Assembly (NCBI GenBank): GCA_965221815.1
Contig: OZ244915.1
Location: 744,001 to 808,000 of the forward strand
DNA: 64,000 nucleotides
From: JAPOXR01 sp965221815
GTDB lineage: Bacteria > Pseudomonadota > Alphaproteobacteria > Rhodobacterales > Rhodobacteraceae
Direction: 5' to 3'
The position numbers and the translations under genes were made by a program. The notes beneath the pieces were generated by a model that was not told where the DNA came from, ran no database searches, and worked only from the letters and a program-made list of their open reading frames with translations. Positions 54,714 to 64,000 of this stretch are shown here, one piece after another (the first letter of the stretch is position 1; every line of letters starts with the position of its first letter).

Positions 54714-55157
54714 TTATGCAGCATTGTCCTCCTCGATTGATGATTTGGATTCATCGACATATGAACGCGGTGCGAATTCAAGCGCGACGCCATTGATGCA
54801 GTAGCGTAACCCCGTTGGCTGCGGTCCATCAGCGAAAACATGACCGAGATGGGCGTCACAACGCCCGCAGACGACCTCGGTGCGCCGCCGGAACAGGCTG
54901 TGATCTTCGCGCTCGCAAATCACGGTTCCATTGATCGGTGCGAAGAATGATGGCCAACCCGTACCCGAATCGAATTTGGCTTGCGAGTCAAAGAGTTCGG
55001 TCTGACAGCAGACGCAACGAAAAACGCCCTCGGTTTTCGGGAAATTATCATTGGTGAAAGGCCTTTCGGTCGCGGCTTTGCGGGTGACACGATAGGCGAG
55101 TTCCGACAGCTGTTGCCGCCATTCGGCATCTGTCTTGTGAACTTTTTGATCAATCAT
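54714..55157 (-). CDS. msrB: Peptide-methionine (R)-S-oxide reductase
   Basis: The 147-aa repair enzyme reduces methionine-R-sulfoxide in proteins. ATG 55157 has AAGGA upstream. Two zinc CxxC pairs are seen (FRCVCCQTEL and VVCGRCDAHLGHVF), SGTGWPSFFAPI, and GLRYCINGVALEF with the catalytic Cys. Length normal. It is 50 bp after moaA on the same strand and could be cotranscribed. Confidence 0.94.
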   Translation of the reverse strand: MIDQKVHKTDAEWRQQLSELAYRVTRKAATERPFTNDNFPKTEGVFRCVCCQTELFDSQAKFDSGTGWPSFFAPINGTVICEREDHSLFRRRTEVVCGRCDAHLGHVFADGPQPTGLRYCINGVALEFAPRSYVDESKSSIEEDNAA

Positions 55158-55207
55158 AACACGTTCCTTTTTGGCCGTTGGTGATGTACAACCGGCAATT
55201 GGCGTCC

Positions 55208-56218
55208 TCAACCGCCGGTGTGACTCATATGACGCGGCACACGCCCGGCCACCCGGCGTCGCGAATAATCGAAATCGTGACCTCTGGGCTTTCTCCGGAT
55301 CGCGTCACGAATGGCGCCAATGATCGGATCATCGTCGTTGGAGTGATGGCGCATCAGATCCCGGAATTCCGCCTTGTCGTCCTGCCCCAGACACATGAAT
55401 AATTCCCCGGCGCAGGTCAACCGCACACGATTGCAACTTTCGCAGAAATTGTGTGTCAGCGGGGTAATCAAGCCAATCGTTTGTCCGGTTTCCTCCGCTC
55501 GGACGTAGTGCGCCGGGCCACCGGTTCTCAAGGGGATATCGGTCAGTGTGAACCGCGTGGCGAGCCGACGACGAAGGTCAGTCAAAGGCCAATAACTTCC
55601 CAAACGTTGTTGAGACTCAATATTGCCCATCGGCATCACTTCAATAAAGGTGATATCCATATCATGACTGGCACACCAATCGGTGAGCACGAACAATTCG
55701 TTTTCGTTAAAACCCTTGAGAGCAACGGTATTGATCTTGATCCGTAAACCCGCATCGCGGGCAGTCTCGATTCCGTTCAAGACCTGCTCCAGACGACCCC
55801 AGCGTGTGATGTCAGAAAATTTTTCAGCATCCAGCGTATCCAGGGAAACGTTCACCCGGCGAACACCGGCTTCCCACAAGTGACTTGCGAATCGGGCCAA
55901 TTGTGATCCATTGGTCGTCAAAGTCAGTTCATCGAGTCCGTCACCGAGATGCCGCGAAATACGCGTAAAAAATTCCATTATGCCACGGCGAACCAGGGGT
56001 TCGCCACCCGTGATCCGCAATTTGCGAACGCCGAGGTGAATGAATAGCGTGCAGATTCGATCCAGTTCCTCGAGTGACAAGAGATCGCGCTTGGGCAGAA
56101 ATTCCATGTTTTCTGACATGCAATAAGTGCAGCGGAAGTCGCACCGATCGGTTACCGACACACGAAGATAAGTGATCGGTCGAAGAAACGGGTCGGCGAG
56201 GCGCGGTTTTTCAAGCAT
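55208..56218 (-). CDS. moaA: GTP 3',8-cyclase MoaA
   Basis: The 336-aa radical SAM enzyme makes 3',8-cH2GTP, the first step of molybdenum cofactor synthesis. The start is ATG 56218; the open frame extends upstream but has no family match. Motifs: VTDRCDFRCTYCM (SAM cluster), RKLRITGGEPLVRRG, LTLTTNGSQLARF, RRVNVSLDTLDAEKF, FIEVMPMG and the C-terminal cluster NFCESCNRVRLTCAGELFMCLG. The protein ends in Gly-Gly, needed for activity in the family. Confidence 0.95.
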   Translation of the reverse strand: MLEKPRLADPFLRPITYLRVSVTDRCDFRCTYCMSENMEFLPKRDLLSLEELDRICTLFIHLGVRKLRITGGEPLVRRGIMEFFTRISRHLGDGLDELTLTTNGSQLARFASHLWEAGVRRVNVSLDTLDAEKFSDITRWGRLEQVLNGIETARDAGLRIKINTVALKGFNENELFVLTDWCASHDMDITFIEVMPMGNIESQQRLGSYWPLTDLRRRLATRFTLTDIPLRTGGPAHYVRAEETGQTIGLITPLTHNFCESCNRVRLTCAGELFMCLGQDDKAEFRDLMRHHSNDDDPIIGAIRDAIRRKPRGHDFDYSRRRVAGRVPRHMSHTGG

Positions 56219-56509
56219 AGGCGAATTATAGGCATATTGGCGCTTCGAAGCAATGATTGGCAACAGGTAAGACGTATGATGCAATGAACAATTGGCATCT
56301 TTTGCGGCCACCACGATCACCGGCTTCCGCGTCAAGGTTGTCGTGCATGCGTATGACAATTCGTGGGCATTGGGTTGCCCATATTTCTCTCGTGACGTTA
56401 TTGCGGCTTCCTCTTCTCTCCGGTACGTGTGACCAGAGAGACATTGCGTGTTGAGGGTCAGGATTTTTGCGGGCAATCAGAATCTGGACAGCAACGAGGA
56501 GGTGGATGA

Positions 56510-57160
56510 ATGCTCAGTATTGCTGAGGAAATCATGCTGTTGCTGCTCGAGGATGACAAGGGCGGTTTCGTCCATGTGCCGGAGATTTCGATGCGGTGTA
56601 TTCTGTCGGGCGCTGTGCTGATGGAACTCGCTCTGATGGACAAGATTGACACCGATCTTGAGCGGCTTATCGTTGTGGATCCAGAACCGGTTGACGATGA
56701 AATTTTGGATCCAATCCTGCATCGTCTGGCGGAAGGCCATGAGCAGCATGAGACGCGTCATTGGGTGGAACTGTGTTCATCCGATGCTGACAATATCCGT
56801 CGGCGTGCACTGAATCGTTTATGTCAGGCCGGTATATTGGAGAAGAAAGACGATCGGTTTCTGTGGATGTTCAAGACCCGTCGTTATCCGCTGATCGACG
56901 GAAAGATTGAGCGCGAAGTCAAACATCGCATCATGTCCATTCTGTTCTCTGATGAAATTCCCGAGCCACGCGACATCATCATCATCATTCTCGTGGATGC
57001 TTGCGGCCTGTTTCGTCATCTCCTGTCGGAAAAAGAGCATAAACGGATGCGTGAACGAATCTCCGCGATCAAGAAAATGGACTTGATAGGCCAAGCGGTG
57101 ACCAACTCGGTCCGGGAAATCGAAGCCTCTCTCGCTCTCGCCTTACATCCTCCGTTTTAG
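56510..57160 (+). CDS. GPP34-family phosphoprotein
   Basis: The 216-aa protein matches the GPP34/GOLPH3 fold: LSIAEEIMLLLLEDDKGGF, LSGAVLMELALMDKIDTDLERLIVVD, RHWVELCSSDADNIRRRALNRL, FLWMFKTRRYPLIDGKIEREVKHRIMSILF and DEIPEPRDIIIIILVDACGLFRHLLS. The eukaryotic member binds PI4P at the Golgi; the bacterial role is unknown. The RRYP and EREVK blocks are conserved with the eukaryotic beta-hairpin region. It stands alone between moaA and glmS, with its own start ATG 56510 (GGAGG at 56500). Confidence 0.85.
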   Translation: MLSIAEEIMLLLLEDDKGGFVHVPEISMRCILSGAVLMELALMDKIDTDLERLIVVDPEPVDDEILDPILHRLAEGHEQHETRHWVELCSSDADNIRRRALNRLCQAGILEKKDDRFLWMFKTRRYPLIDGKIEREVKHRIMSILFSDEIPEPRDIIIIILVDACGLFRHLLSEKEHKRMRERISAIKKMDLIGQAVTNSVREIEASLALALHPPF

Positions 57161-57267
57161 TCGCGCGCAGTGTACCGATTTACACACCTGTTGATGGAGC
57201 CCATTGCCACCGTTTTCCTGTATCGGATCCAACCCTGCGTGAGACACTGGAAACGATGCCATGAGAT

Positions 57268-59088
57268 TCATTCGACGGTGACGGATTTGGCAAGGTTGCG
57301 GGGATGGTCGACATCGGTACCGAGGTGCACGGCGGCGTGATAGGCGAGCAACTGCAATGGAATCGCGTAGATTATAGGTGCGAATAAAGGATCAATCTCC
57401 GGCATCGTCATGGTTTTCCAACCACCTGTCGGTGCCGCTTCGAGGCCCTGAGCATCAGAAAGCAAGAGGACCTGACCACCTCTCGCCTTGATCTCCTCAG
57501 TATTTGAGATTGTTTTGGCAAAATGCGTGCCGCTCGGTGCCAATGCGACAATATGCATATTGCTGTCGACCAGTGCGAGTGCACCGTGTTTGAGTTCTCC
57601 TGCGGCCAGTCCTTCGGCATGGATATAGCTGATTTCCTTGAGTTTGAGGGCACCTTCAAGGGCCAGCGGAAACATCGTGCCTCGACCGATAAAGAGCACG
57701 CTTGCAGACTGACTGATTTCCTGCGCTGCTGATCGAGCCTCCGCGTCACTGCTTAACGCAGCGCTCAAAAGTCCCGGTAGCCGCCCTAACTCACCCACAA
57801 GATACTCATAGTCTTCTTTGCCTATGCAACCACGTTTGTATCCGACTGAAATTGCCAGTGTAACGAGTGCGATCAGTTGGCAGGTAAAGGCTTTTGTCGA
57901 TGCGACACTGATTTCAGTTCCCGCATGGATGGGCATCAGCAGGTCAGCTTCGCGCGACATCGTGCTGGTTGTGACATTGAGAACCGCCAGCGTACTCCCC
58001 CCTCGTTCCCGCATGTGACGCAGAGCATTCAGCGTGTCAGCTGTTTCTCCGGACTGGCTGACAAAGATGCCGAGAGCATCTTTGTCGAGCCGACGGTGGC
58101 GGTGAACAAATTCGGAAGCGACCCCGCTTGAAGCGGGGAGCCCAGCGAGATTTTCAAACCAGTATTCAGCGATTTGGCAGGCATAGCTCGCTGTGCCGCA
58201 ACCAATCAGTTCGATTTGCGTGGAATCTGCGACGGCCTGAACAGTGGAGTCCGGAACAAGAAGTTCGGAGTTTTCACCGAGCTTCTCAATTGCGGCGGCC
58301 AGCATTCGTGGCTGCTCATGGATTTCTTTAGCCATAAAATGTTGATGGCTGCCTTTTCCGGCAGGTGTTGAGTCGATAGAGATCTGCGTCTGATCACGTG
58401 CTGTCCGTTCACCGGTGGAGTCATAAACTTCCAGTCCACTGCGAGACATCACCGCCAGATCGCCATCATCAAGAAAAGTGACTGTCTTTGTCAGACCCGC
58501 CAGAGCAATGACGTCTGAGGCGAGAAACATTTCGTTTTTTCCATGACCCACAACGAGTGGTGAATATCGGCGTGCGGCAATCAGCAAATTCTCTTCTCCT
58601 TCGAAGAGAAAAGTCAGTGCGAATGACCCTTCCAGCCTCTGCACCGTGTTGCGCGCCGCTTCCAATGGCGTCATTCCCTGATTCAACAAATACTGGCAAA
58701 GATGGGCTGCTGACTCGGTATCGGTTTCGCTGTCATGGGTGATACCGTGCCGTGCGAGTTCCACCCGGATTTCACGAAAATTCTCAATGATACCGTTATG
58801 TGCAACCGCAACATGGGAACTCTGGTGGGGGTGGGCATTGGTCACACTTGCCTGACCGTGGGTCGCCCAGCGCGTATGACCAATGCCTACGCGCCCGAGA
58901 ATGGGATCGCGTACGAGGAGATTGGCAAGTGATGTCAATTTGCCGGCGGCCCGTCGCCGCTGGAGCCTGCCATCGCAAAGGGTTGCAATGCCGGCACTGT
59001 CATAACCGCGATATTCCATCCGACGCAACGCGTCCAGGAGTATGGGCGCGGCCTCATCCTGTCCGAGATAACCAAAAATTCCGCACAT
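57268..59088 (-). CDS. glmS: Glucosamine-6-phosphate synthase (isomerizing)
   Basis: The 606-aa enzyme makes glucosamine-6-phosphate from fructose-6-phosphate and glutamine. ATG 59088 gives CGIFGYLGQ, with Cys as the N-terminal nucleophile after Met removal. The glutaminase half has YRGYDSAGIATL, HTRWATHGQ and HNGIIENF; two SIS domains follow, with GCGTASYACQIAEYW, SQSGETADTLNALR and AEGLAAGELKHGALALVD. It ends in the typical PRNLAKSVTVE. Eleven bases after glmU; together they supply UDP-GlcNAc. Confidence 0.95.
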   Translation of the reverse strand: MCGIFGYLGQDEAAPILLDALRRMEYRGYDSAGIATLCDGRLQRRRAAGKLTSLANLLVRDPILGRVGIGHTRWATHGQASVTNAHPHQSSHVAVAHNGIIENFREIRVELARHGITHDSETDTESAAHLCQYLLNQGMTPLEAARNTVQRLEGSFALTFLFEGEENLLIAARRYSPLVVGHGKNEMFLASDVIALAGLTKTVTFLDDGDLAVMSRSGLEVYDSTGERTARDQTQISIDSTPAGKGSHQHFMAKEIHEQPRMLAAAIEKLGENSELLVPDSTVQAVADSTQIELIGCGTASYACQIAEYWFENLAGLPASSGVASEFVHRHRRLDKDALGIFVSQSGETADTLNALRHMRERGGSTLAVLNVTTSTMSREADLLMPIHAGTEISVASTKAFTCQLIALVTLAISVGYKRGCIGKEDYEYLVGELGRLPGLLSAALSSDAEARSAAQEISQSASVLFIGRGTMFPLALEGALKLKEISYIHAEGLAAGELKHGALALVDSNMHIVALAPSGTHFAKTISNTEEIKARGGQVLLLSDAQGLEAAPTGGWKTMTMPEIDPLFAPIIYAIPLQLLAYHAAVHLGTDVDHPRNLAKSVTVE

Positions 59089-59099
59089 CGCGTGACCTC

Positions 59100-60440
59100 T
59101 CACTGACCCGAAAGGCGAATGCGTCCAAAGTATCGCTGGGCAAATCCCTTGATGATGGACTGACGTTTGCGGGCCACTGCAAGTGATTCGGCGGGGACAT
59201 CCGACGTGATGACCGAACCGGCGGCGGTCATCGCAGATTCGCCCACAGTGACAGGAGCGACCAGGATCGTGTCCGATCCCAAAAACGCCCGTTTCCCGAT
59301 GACCGTCCTGTGTTTTCCCTTGCCATCGTAATTGCAGGTGATTGTTCCCGCACCGATATTCGCGCCATCGCCGATATCCGCATCGCCAATATAGCTGAGA
59401 TGTGAAGCCTTGGCACCACAACCAATACGAGATTGTTTGACTTCGACGAAATTTCCGACGCGCGCTCCGTTTTCGATAACTGATCCCGGGCGTATCCGTG
59501 CATGCGGCCCAACCGATGCTCCACTGCGGATCAGGCAGCCTTCGAGATGCGAAAAAGAGCGAACACGCGCACCATCTTCAACTTCGACTCCTGGCCCAAA
59601 AACCACGAATGGCTCAATGGTTGCGTTGGGCGCGAGTTCGGTATCAAAGCTGAAATAGACATGTTCAGCATCTGGCAGGTCGACACCATTCGCTATGGCG
59701 CGCGCACGGGCTTGAGACTGGAAACCCGCCTCAGCAGCAGCGCGATCGGCTTGATCATTGACGCCAAGGGCTTCAGTTTCACCGCAGACGATGGCCGCGC
59801 ATCGTAGATTTCGTGACCGGGCAATTTCAATAATGTCTGTCAGATAATACTCATTGGCCGAATTTTCTGCGGTAACATCTTCAATCAGACCGAAAATGAG
59901 TTCAGAATCACCCGCAATGACACCGCTGTTGCAGAATTGGATTGTCTGGGTCTCAGGATCAGCGTCACGATTCTCAACAATCCGCACAATCTCACCGTCT
60001 TCACCAGTCACCAGACGCCCGTAACCTTGCGGATTTTCGCTGTGGAATCCGAGCACGTGGATATCTGCCTTGTCATCCCCGGCATCGGCAAGACGGGCGA
60101 GCGTCTGGGGGCGCACCAACGGTGTGTCTCCGAAGAGGACAATCAGCCTGCCAGTGAATCCGTGCAGGCGGGTGCGGGCAGCAGCAACGGCATCGGCAGT
60201 TCCGCGGGGCTGTTGCTGAGTCGCGAACTCGACCTCCAAGTTGAAATCGCCCAATCGGTGTCGGATGATGTCTGATTGAGGTCCGACGACCACCACTATT
60301 CTCGTTGGTGACAGTGTCTTTGCGGTCCGAACGACATGGCATAACATCGGCGCACCGGCAACTTCGTGCAGCACTTTCGGCTTGCTTGCTTTCATTCGTG
60401 TGCCGGCGCCTGCGGCGAGAACGACAACTGCCTGGGCCAT
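59100..60440 (-). CDS. glmU: Bifunctional GlcN-1-P acetyltransferase / GlcNAc-1-P uridyltransferase
   Basis: The 446-aa enzyme acetylates GlcN-1-P and couples it to UTP. ATG 60440 leads MAQAVVVLAAGAGTRMKASKPKVLHEVAG (uridyltransferase signature), then GTADAVAAAR, LFGDTPLVRP and CNSGVIAGD. The C-terminal left-handed beta helix has hexad repeats such as VGPHARIRPGSVIENGARVGNFVEVK, with HLSYIGDADIGDGANIGAGTITCNYDG. It heads the glmU-glmS pair. Confidence 0.95.
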   Translation of the reverse strand: MAQAVVVLAAGAGTRMKASKPKVLHEVAGAPMLCHVVRTAKTLSPTRIVVVVGPQSDIIRHRLGDFNLEVEFATQQQPRGTADAVAAARTRLHGFTGRLIVLFGDTPLVRPQTLARLADAGDDKADIHVLGFHSENPQGYGRLVTGEDGEIVRIVENRDADPETQTIQFCNSGVIAGDSELIFGLIEDVTAENSANEYYLTDIIEIARSRNLRCAAIVCGETEALGVNDQADRAAAEAGFQSQARARAIANGVDLPDAEHVYFSFDTELAPNATIEPFVVFGPGVEVEDGARVRSFSHLEGCLIRSGASVGPHARIRPGSVIENGARVGNFVEVKQSRIGCGAKASHLSYIGDADIGDGANIGAGTITCNYDGKGKHRTVIGKRAFLGSDTILVAPVTVGESAMTAAGSVITSDVPAESLAVARKRQSIIKGFAQRYFGRIRLSGQ

Positions 60441-60597
60441 AAAATTGATCTTTCCAAGAGGTGCACAATGACTATATCTTGCACTGGATCCTGCCATATA
60501 TCTTGTGGAAGAACATTGGCAACGGGTCCATCCATAACGACATATTGCGCGATGTCACGGTAGGACATGACTCGTGCCCTTTTCAAGGATTTGCCGG

Positions 60598-61272
60598 GTG
60601 CGGACTGTAATTTTTGATCTTGATGGTACGCTTGCTGACACCAGTGGCGACTTGATCGCGGCAGCAAATGCTGTTCTCACGAAACAGGGCTGTGGAGCAC
60701 AACTGGATTTTGAGTCGGATAGGTTGCTTGCCTTTCAGGGTGGCCGGGAAATGCTGCGCATGGGTCTGAAGCGGGCGGGTCGGATGTTCGAGGAAAAATG
60801 GGTTGCCCGGACTGGCTACGACATGTTCATTAAAGAATATGAAGCCGCCTTGTCGGTTCACACAATACTCTATCCCGAATGTGAAGAGTCGCTGGCGAAA
60901 CTGGCTGAGACCGGTTGGCGGCTCGGTGTGTGCACGAATAAACCTGAAACCCTGGCTCGAATGCTGCTCATGGATCTTGGCGTGATGAACCGATTCGGTG
61001 CGTTGATTGGAGCCGATACGCTCGCTGTCAGAAAACCGCATCCCGAACCCCTGTGGCGGGCAATCACCGAGGTGGGCGGTATTCGTAGCCGCGCCTTGCT
61101 GGTCGGTGATACCGACACAGACTTCAGAACGGCACGGGCTGCTCAGGTGCCGATTGTCATGACCGCATTTGGCCCCCAGCGGGAGATCGCATTGTCACTG
61201 GAGCCTGATGCATTGATTGAAAAATATTCTGAATTGCCTGAAATTGCCTCACGGCTTTGTGGGTCCGCCTGA
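60598..61272 (+). CDS. gph: HAD-family phosphoglycolate phosphatase
   Basis: The 224-aa HAD hydrolase begins at GTG 60598 (AAGGAT eight bases upstream): RTVIFDLDGTLADTSGDL with the nucleophile Asp. The second and third motifs are GVCTNKPETLARMLLMDL and VRKPHPEPLWRAI, and VGDTDTDFRTARAAQVP is the acidic motif IV. It probably clears phosphoglycolate formed by 3'-phosphoglycolate DNA end repair. It is divergent from glmU. Confidence 0.88.
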   Translation: MRTVIFDLDGTLADTSGDLIAAANAVLTKQGCGAQLDFESDRLLAFQGGREMLRMGLKRAGRMFEEKWVARTGYDMFIKEYEAALSVHTILYPECEESLAKLAETGWRLGVCTNKPETLARMLLMDLGVMNRFGALIGADTLAVRKPHPEPLWRAITEVGGIRSRALLVGDTDTDFRTARAAQVPIVMTAFGPQREIALSLEPDALIEKYSELPEIASRLCGSA

Positions 61273-61580
61273 TCACGACACTTCCTGTATCATGACCGGG
61301 TCGGATTATGATGAGGATCAGGATTTGGAGAATTTTGACGATATCGCTGGTCGACGAGATTGAGGATGGCCGTTGTCGGCGACACCCGGTTTGGTGTGGG
61401 CAGCTGGCAGACGACCGACAGCGTTGACCTGAACATCATGACGTGATCGGACGAAAGAGTTCAGGTTGAACGCTCATGACAAGGACCTGGTTGTTCAGCT
61501 TGTCGCAGTGACATGACGACACGACGTACGGCGTTGATCGCCAGCGGGGCACAGTGAGACAGCGGACAGCCGTGGCGGGG
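61273..61580. other. Intergenic stretch, nothing recognised
   Basis: Some 308 bp lie between the convergent ends of gph and glnE. No gene, no clear hairpin with T tract and no repeat was seen. Confidence 0.5.
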
Positions 61581-64000
61581 TCAGCAAATAATCGTATCAA
61601 AATGCGCAGCAATTCTTTCCGATGTTTCATGGATCGATTCGACGAACGTTGACAGGACAAAGTTTTTGTCCCGTGTCCCAAATGTTCTTTGCACAGCGGC
61701 TGCATCGATATCATCATCCGAGTCACTGTCTGCGGTGAGAAGCATAATGCCCTGCATATTCCTCCAGAATTGCAGGTCATGCATCAATTCGTCTGACACC
61801 TGCGGGTCGATGAGATTGAGCAAACCAGCCTGTTGAAAGACATGACAGGCGTCGCGCTGCAAAATAACGGGATGCGCGGCGGCGTGCAGGAGCTGGATAA
61901 ACTGGGCGATGAATTCTGCATCAAGAATTCCGCCGCGGCGATATTTGATTGTTGGTTTTGCCGGATTCTCAAGTTCGTCCTTGATTCGTTTGTGCATGGC
62001 ACGGATATCAGTCACCAGTTTGCTGCGTGTGCGCTTCTGCGTGAGGACCGATGTAATGATCGACTGCAGCCTCTCGCCAAGATCGCCTTCCGCATAGATG
62101 ACACGTGCGCGTGTCAATGCCTGATGTTCCCAGGTCCAGGCATCAAATCGCTGATAATGTTCAAAACGATCAATCGAACAGGCGATGGGTCCGGATTTAC
62201 CACTGGGTCGCAGGCGCATGTCAACCTCGTAAAGTCGACCCTCGGCAGTTGGTGCACTGACTCCGTTGAGAAAACGGCGACAAAGTTTGGCATAATATTG
62301 GGTGGGCGCGAGACTCTTGGGACCATCGGAATGTTGAGCATCGGCAGCGTGGCGATAGACAAAAATCAGATCGAGATCAGAAGACAATGTCATCTCGCGA
62401 CTGCCAAGTCGCCCACAGGCAAGAATCGCGAGTTGTCCATTCTTGATTTTGCCGTGCAGGTCAGAAAACCCGATCTTGACATATGTCATGAGGTTCGACA
62501 GGCAGGTTTCGGCAATCCCACAGAGCGGCAGGAAAGCCTGCTCCGGTGTCATGTCGCCGCGCAACATATGAACGCCGATCTGGAATTTTCGATCACGCGC
62601 CCATCGGCGTTGCACGTCCAGGATATTCTGCAAATCCGGACTTCGACCCGCCTCAGTCTCGATACGTGCTGTGAGGTCACGTGCCATCTCTTGTGGACGA
62701 AATTCATTCTCGTAAAAGAGACGTACCAAACCGCGTCGCGCAACCTCGGCAAACTCCGGTTCCAGAATCGCTTCATGTGAAGGGTCAAGTTGCACGAAAT
62801 CCGCCTGCAAGACACCCTCGAGAAGAGCCGGTTGCTGACTGATCCATTCCAGGAGGCGCGGAGCCATACCGACTATATCGGCGATCAGTCGGATGAGGCT
62901 GGGCTCGGCAGCTATCGTCGAAAATAGATTGATGCTGCGAGATATCCGACTGAGTAAGGTCTCGAAACGCTCGAAGGCACGATCCGGCTCAGGACCGGAA
63001 GCCAGCGCACGTATCAGGGGATCGGCAATATCGCGCAAAATCAATTGCGAGCGCCGGGTCTGCGTCGCCCGAATGTGACCGGAAAGCCAACTGTTGACCT
63101 TGTCACGGATTGTGCGTCCATCGCTGAAACCCATCTCGTTCAGCAAGGTTGCGGTTACCTCGGCTGCAGATTCAGAAACAAAGTCGAGTTGCAAATCTTC
63201 TGCGATTCCGGGCGCGTCCTCAAACATGCTGTTATAATGGGACTCGACGGTCTTTAATGTCTGCAACAGCGAACTGCAGAATTGCGCGCTGTCAGCGAAG
63301 CCCATGAAGGTCGAAATTCTCTGGATACCCTCCTTGTCGGCGGGCAGAGAATGGGTCTGCATATCGTTGACCAACTGAATGCGATGCTCGATTTCTCGCA
63401 GAAAGCAATAGGCGGATTTGAGTTCCTCGGCCGCCTGACTGGTCATGCGCCCCGCATGAAAGAGCTCTGAAAGCATATCAATCGTGCCGCGCCCACGGAG
63501 TGCACGATTCTGCCCGCCCCAGATCAACTGACGCGTTTGTGTCAGGAACTCGATTTCACGAATCCCGCCGCGCCCGAGTTTGACATTATGTCCTTCGACC
63601 GCAATTTTGCTGCTGACTTTATGAGAATTGATCTTGCGTTTGATCGACTGAATGTCCCTGAGAGCCGGAAAGTCGAGATTGTGACGCCAGACAAACCCTG
63701 AATTGGCGTGCAGGAACTCGGCACCTGCCGCAAGGTCACCGGCGACTGGACGTGCCTTGATCATCGCCGCACGTTCCCAGGTCTGGGCCAATGTCCGATA
63801 GTAATGGATCGCGTAATCTGCAGAGACAGCGGGTGGTGTGCTGGCTGGATCAGGCCGCAACCGCAGATCTGTTCGAAAGACGTAACCTGCTGCTGTCCGC
63901 TTCGTCATGATGGTCACCAAATTGCGCGCCAGCTGAGAAAACAGTCGTTGATGGCTTCCGGCAGGAATGGATTCCGTATCGCCAAGGAACAGGATGATAA
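61581..64000 (-). CDS. glnE: Bifunctional glutamine synthetase adenylyltransferase/removase, 5' end outside window
   Basis: The visible frame runs to the window edge without a start, so the N-terminus lies beyond 64000. The window holds the end of the deadenylylating domain (YVFRTDLRLRPDPASTPPAVS, YRTLAQTWERAAMIKARPVAGD, LGRGGIREIEFLTQT) and the complete adenylylating domain (LACGRLGSREMTLSSDLDLIFVYRH, VDMRLRPSGKSGP, WTWEHQALTRARVI, FIAQFIQLLHA). It controls glutamine synthetase by reversible adenylylation under PII. An internal ATG at 63920 is not the true start. Confidence 0.93.
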   Translation of the reverse strand, partial: IILFLGDTESIPAGSHQRLFSQLARNLVTIMTKRTAAGYVFRTDLRLRPDPASTPPAVSADYAIHYYRTLAQTWERAAMIKARPVAGDLAAGAEFLHANSGFVWRHNLDFPALRDIQSIKRKINSHKVSSKIAVEGHNVKLGRGGIREIEFLTQTRQLIWGGQNRALRGRGTIDMLSELFHAGRMTSQAAEELKSAYCFLREIEHRIQLVNDMQTHSLPADKEGIQRISTFMGFADSAQFCSSLLQTLKTVESHYNSMFEDAPGIAEDLQLDFVSESAAEVTATLLNEMGFSDGRTIRDKVNSWLSGHIRATQTRRSQLILRDIADPLIRALASGPEPDRAFERFETLLSRISRSINLFSTIAAEPSLIRLIADIVGMAPRLLEWISQQPALLEGVLQADFVQLDPSHEAILEPEFAEVARRGLVRLFYENEFRPQEMARDLTARIETEAGRSPDLQNILDVQRRWARDRKFQIGVHMLRGDMTPEQAFLPLCGIAETCLSNLMTYVKIGFSDLHGKIKNGQLAILACGRLGSREMTLSSDLDLIFVYRHAADAQHSDGPKSLAPTQYYAKLCRRFLNGVSAPTAEGRLYEVDMRLRPSGKSGPIACSIDRFEHYQRFDAWTWEHQALTRARVIYAEGDLGERLQSIITSVLTQKRTRSKLVTDIRAMHKRIKDELENPAKPTIKYRRGGILDAEFIAQFIQLLHAAAHPVILQRDACHVFQQAGLLNLIDPQVSDELMHDLQFWRNMQGIMLLTADSDSDDDIDAAAVQRTFGTRDKNFVLSTFVESIHETSERIAAHFDTIIC

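Noticed and set aside
56219..56476. N-terminal extension of moaA
   Set aside because: Open by chance; MoaA homology begins at MLEKPRLADPF and the extension has no ribosome site or family match.
59089..59421. N-terminal extension of glmS
   Set aside because: GlmS needs Cys directly after the initiator Met for its glutaminase activity, so ATG 59088 is the start; the extension is a glmU shadow.
61436..61780. Minus-strand frame overlapping the glnE end
   Set aside because: Different frame from glnE with no motif; treated as noise.
1..64000. CRISPR arrays, rRNA genes and prophage modules
   Set aside because: No regularly spaced direct repeats with unique spacers, no rRNA sequence, and no phage structural or integrase genes were seen.

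Overview
The window is chromosomal DNA of an alphaproteobacterium. The support is gene content and order: a DUF177-rpmF-plsX-fabH-ihfA-merR run, argS followed by a membrane protein, nagZ, scpA and scpB, PIMT next to tolC, a long two-domain dCTP deaminase, a GPP34-family protein, and a soxBDAG sarcosine oxidase operon. No 16S rRNA or other marker allows a finer placement.

Region 1 (about 1-17.9 kb) is an insertion-sequence-rich accessory island. It opens with two genes for exported proteins, each carrying a long poly-C tract just after its start codon. The first (C10) is in frame and the second (C9) is out of frame, as expected of phase-variable loci. Next comes an intact insertion sequence whose 751-aa transposase joins a DruA/DUF4338 domain to a Tn5/IS4-type DDE domain. 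A decayed second copy of it (8.2-12.2 kb) is split by an IS1634-like element with a 36-bp direct repeat at its borders, and that element carries a nested IS630. An acetoacetyl-CoA synthetase gene, IS481, IS21 (istB) and IS5 remnants, an A+T-rich exported Cys-rich orphan and an exported Calx-beta protein lie between them. The island ends with a broken ISKra4 element (14617-17909) split by an IS110-family element whose long upstream leader is the expected place for a bridge RNA.

Region 2 (18-34.9 kb) is mostly core: PIMT and tolC, a valS gene disrupted by an internal deletion and frameshift, dusA, the coupled ccmI-ruvX pair, the soxBDAG operon (sarcosine to glycine with one-carbon transfer to folate), an M48 metallopeptidase with a small membrane protein, and an FAD monooxygenase. 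Region 3 (35-38.6 kb) is a second small accessory patch: a DUF4143 ATPase and an intact 1.69-kb insertion sequence with 18-bp terminal repeats and a 9-bp target duplication.

Region 4 (38.7-64 kb) is housekeeping: a UDG-superfamily glycosylase, xth, erpA and dgt; argS-nagZ-scpAB; dcd with tRNA-Pro(GGG); merR-ihfA-fabH-plsX-rpmF-DUF177, divergent from bamE; an arginine:glycine amidinotransferase-like gene; moaA-msrB; a GPP34 protein; glmU-glmS for UDP-GlcNAc; gph; and the 3' part of glnE, which runs off the right edge. At least eight insertion-sequence types in 64 kb, several nested, point to a genome with heavy and partly recent transposon activity.
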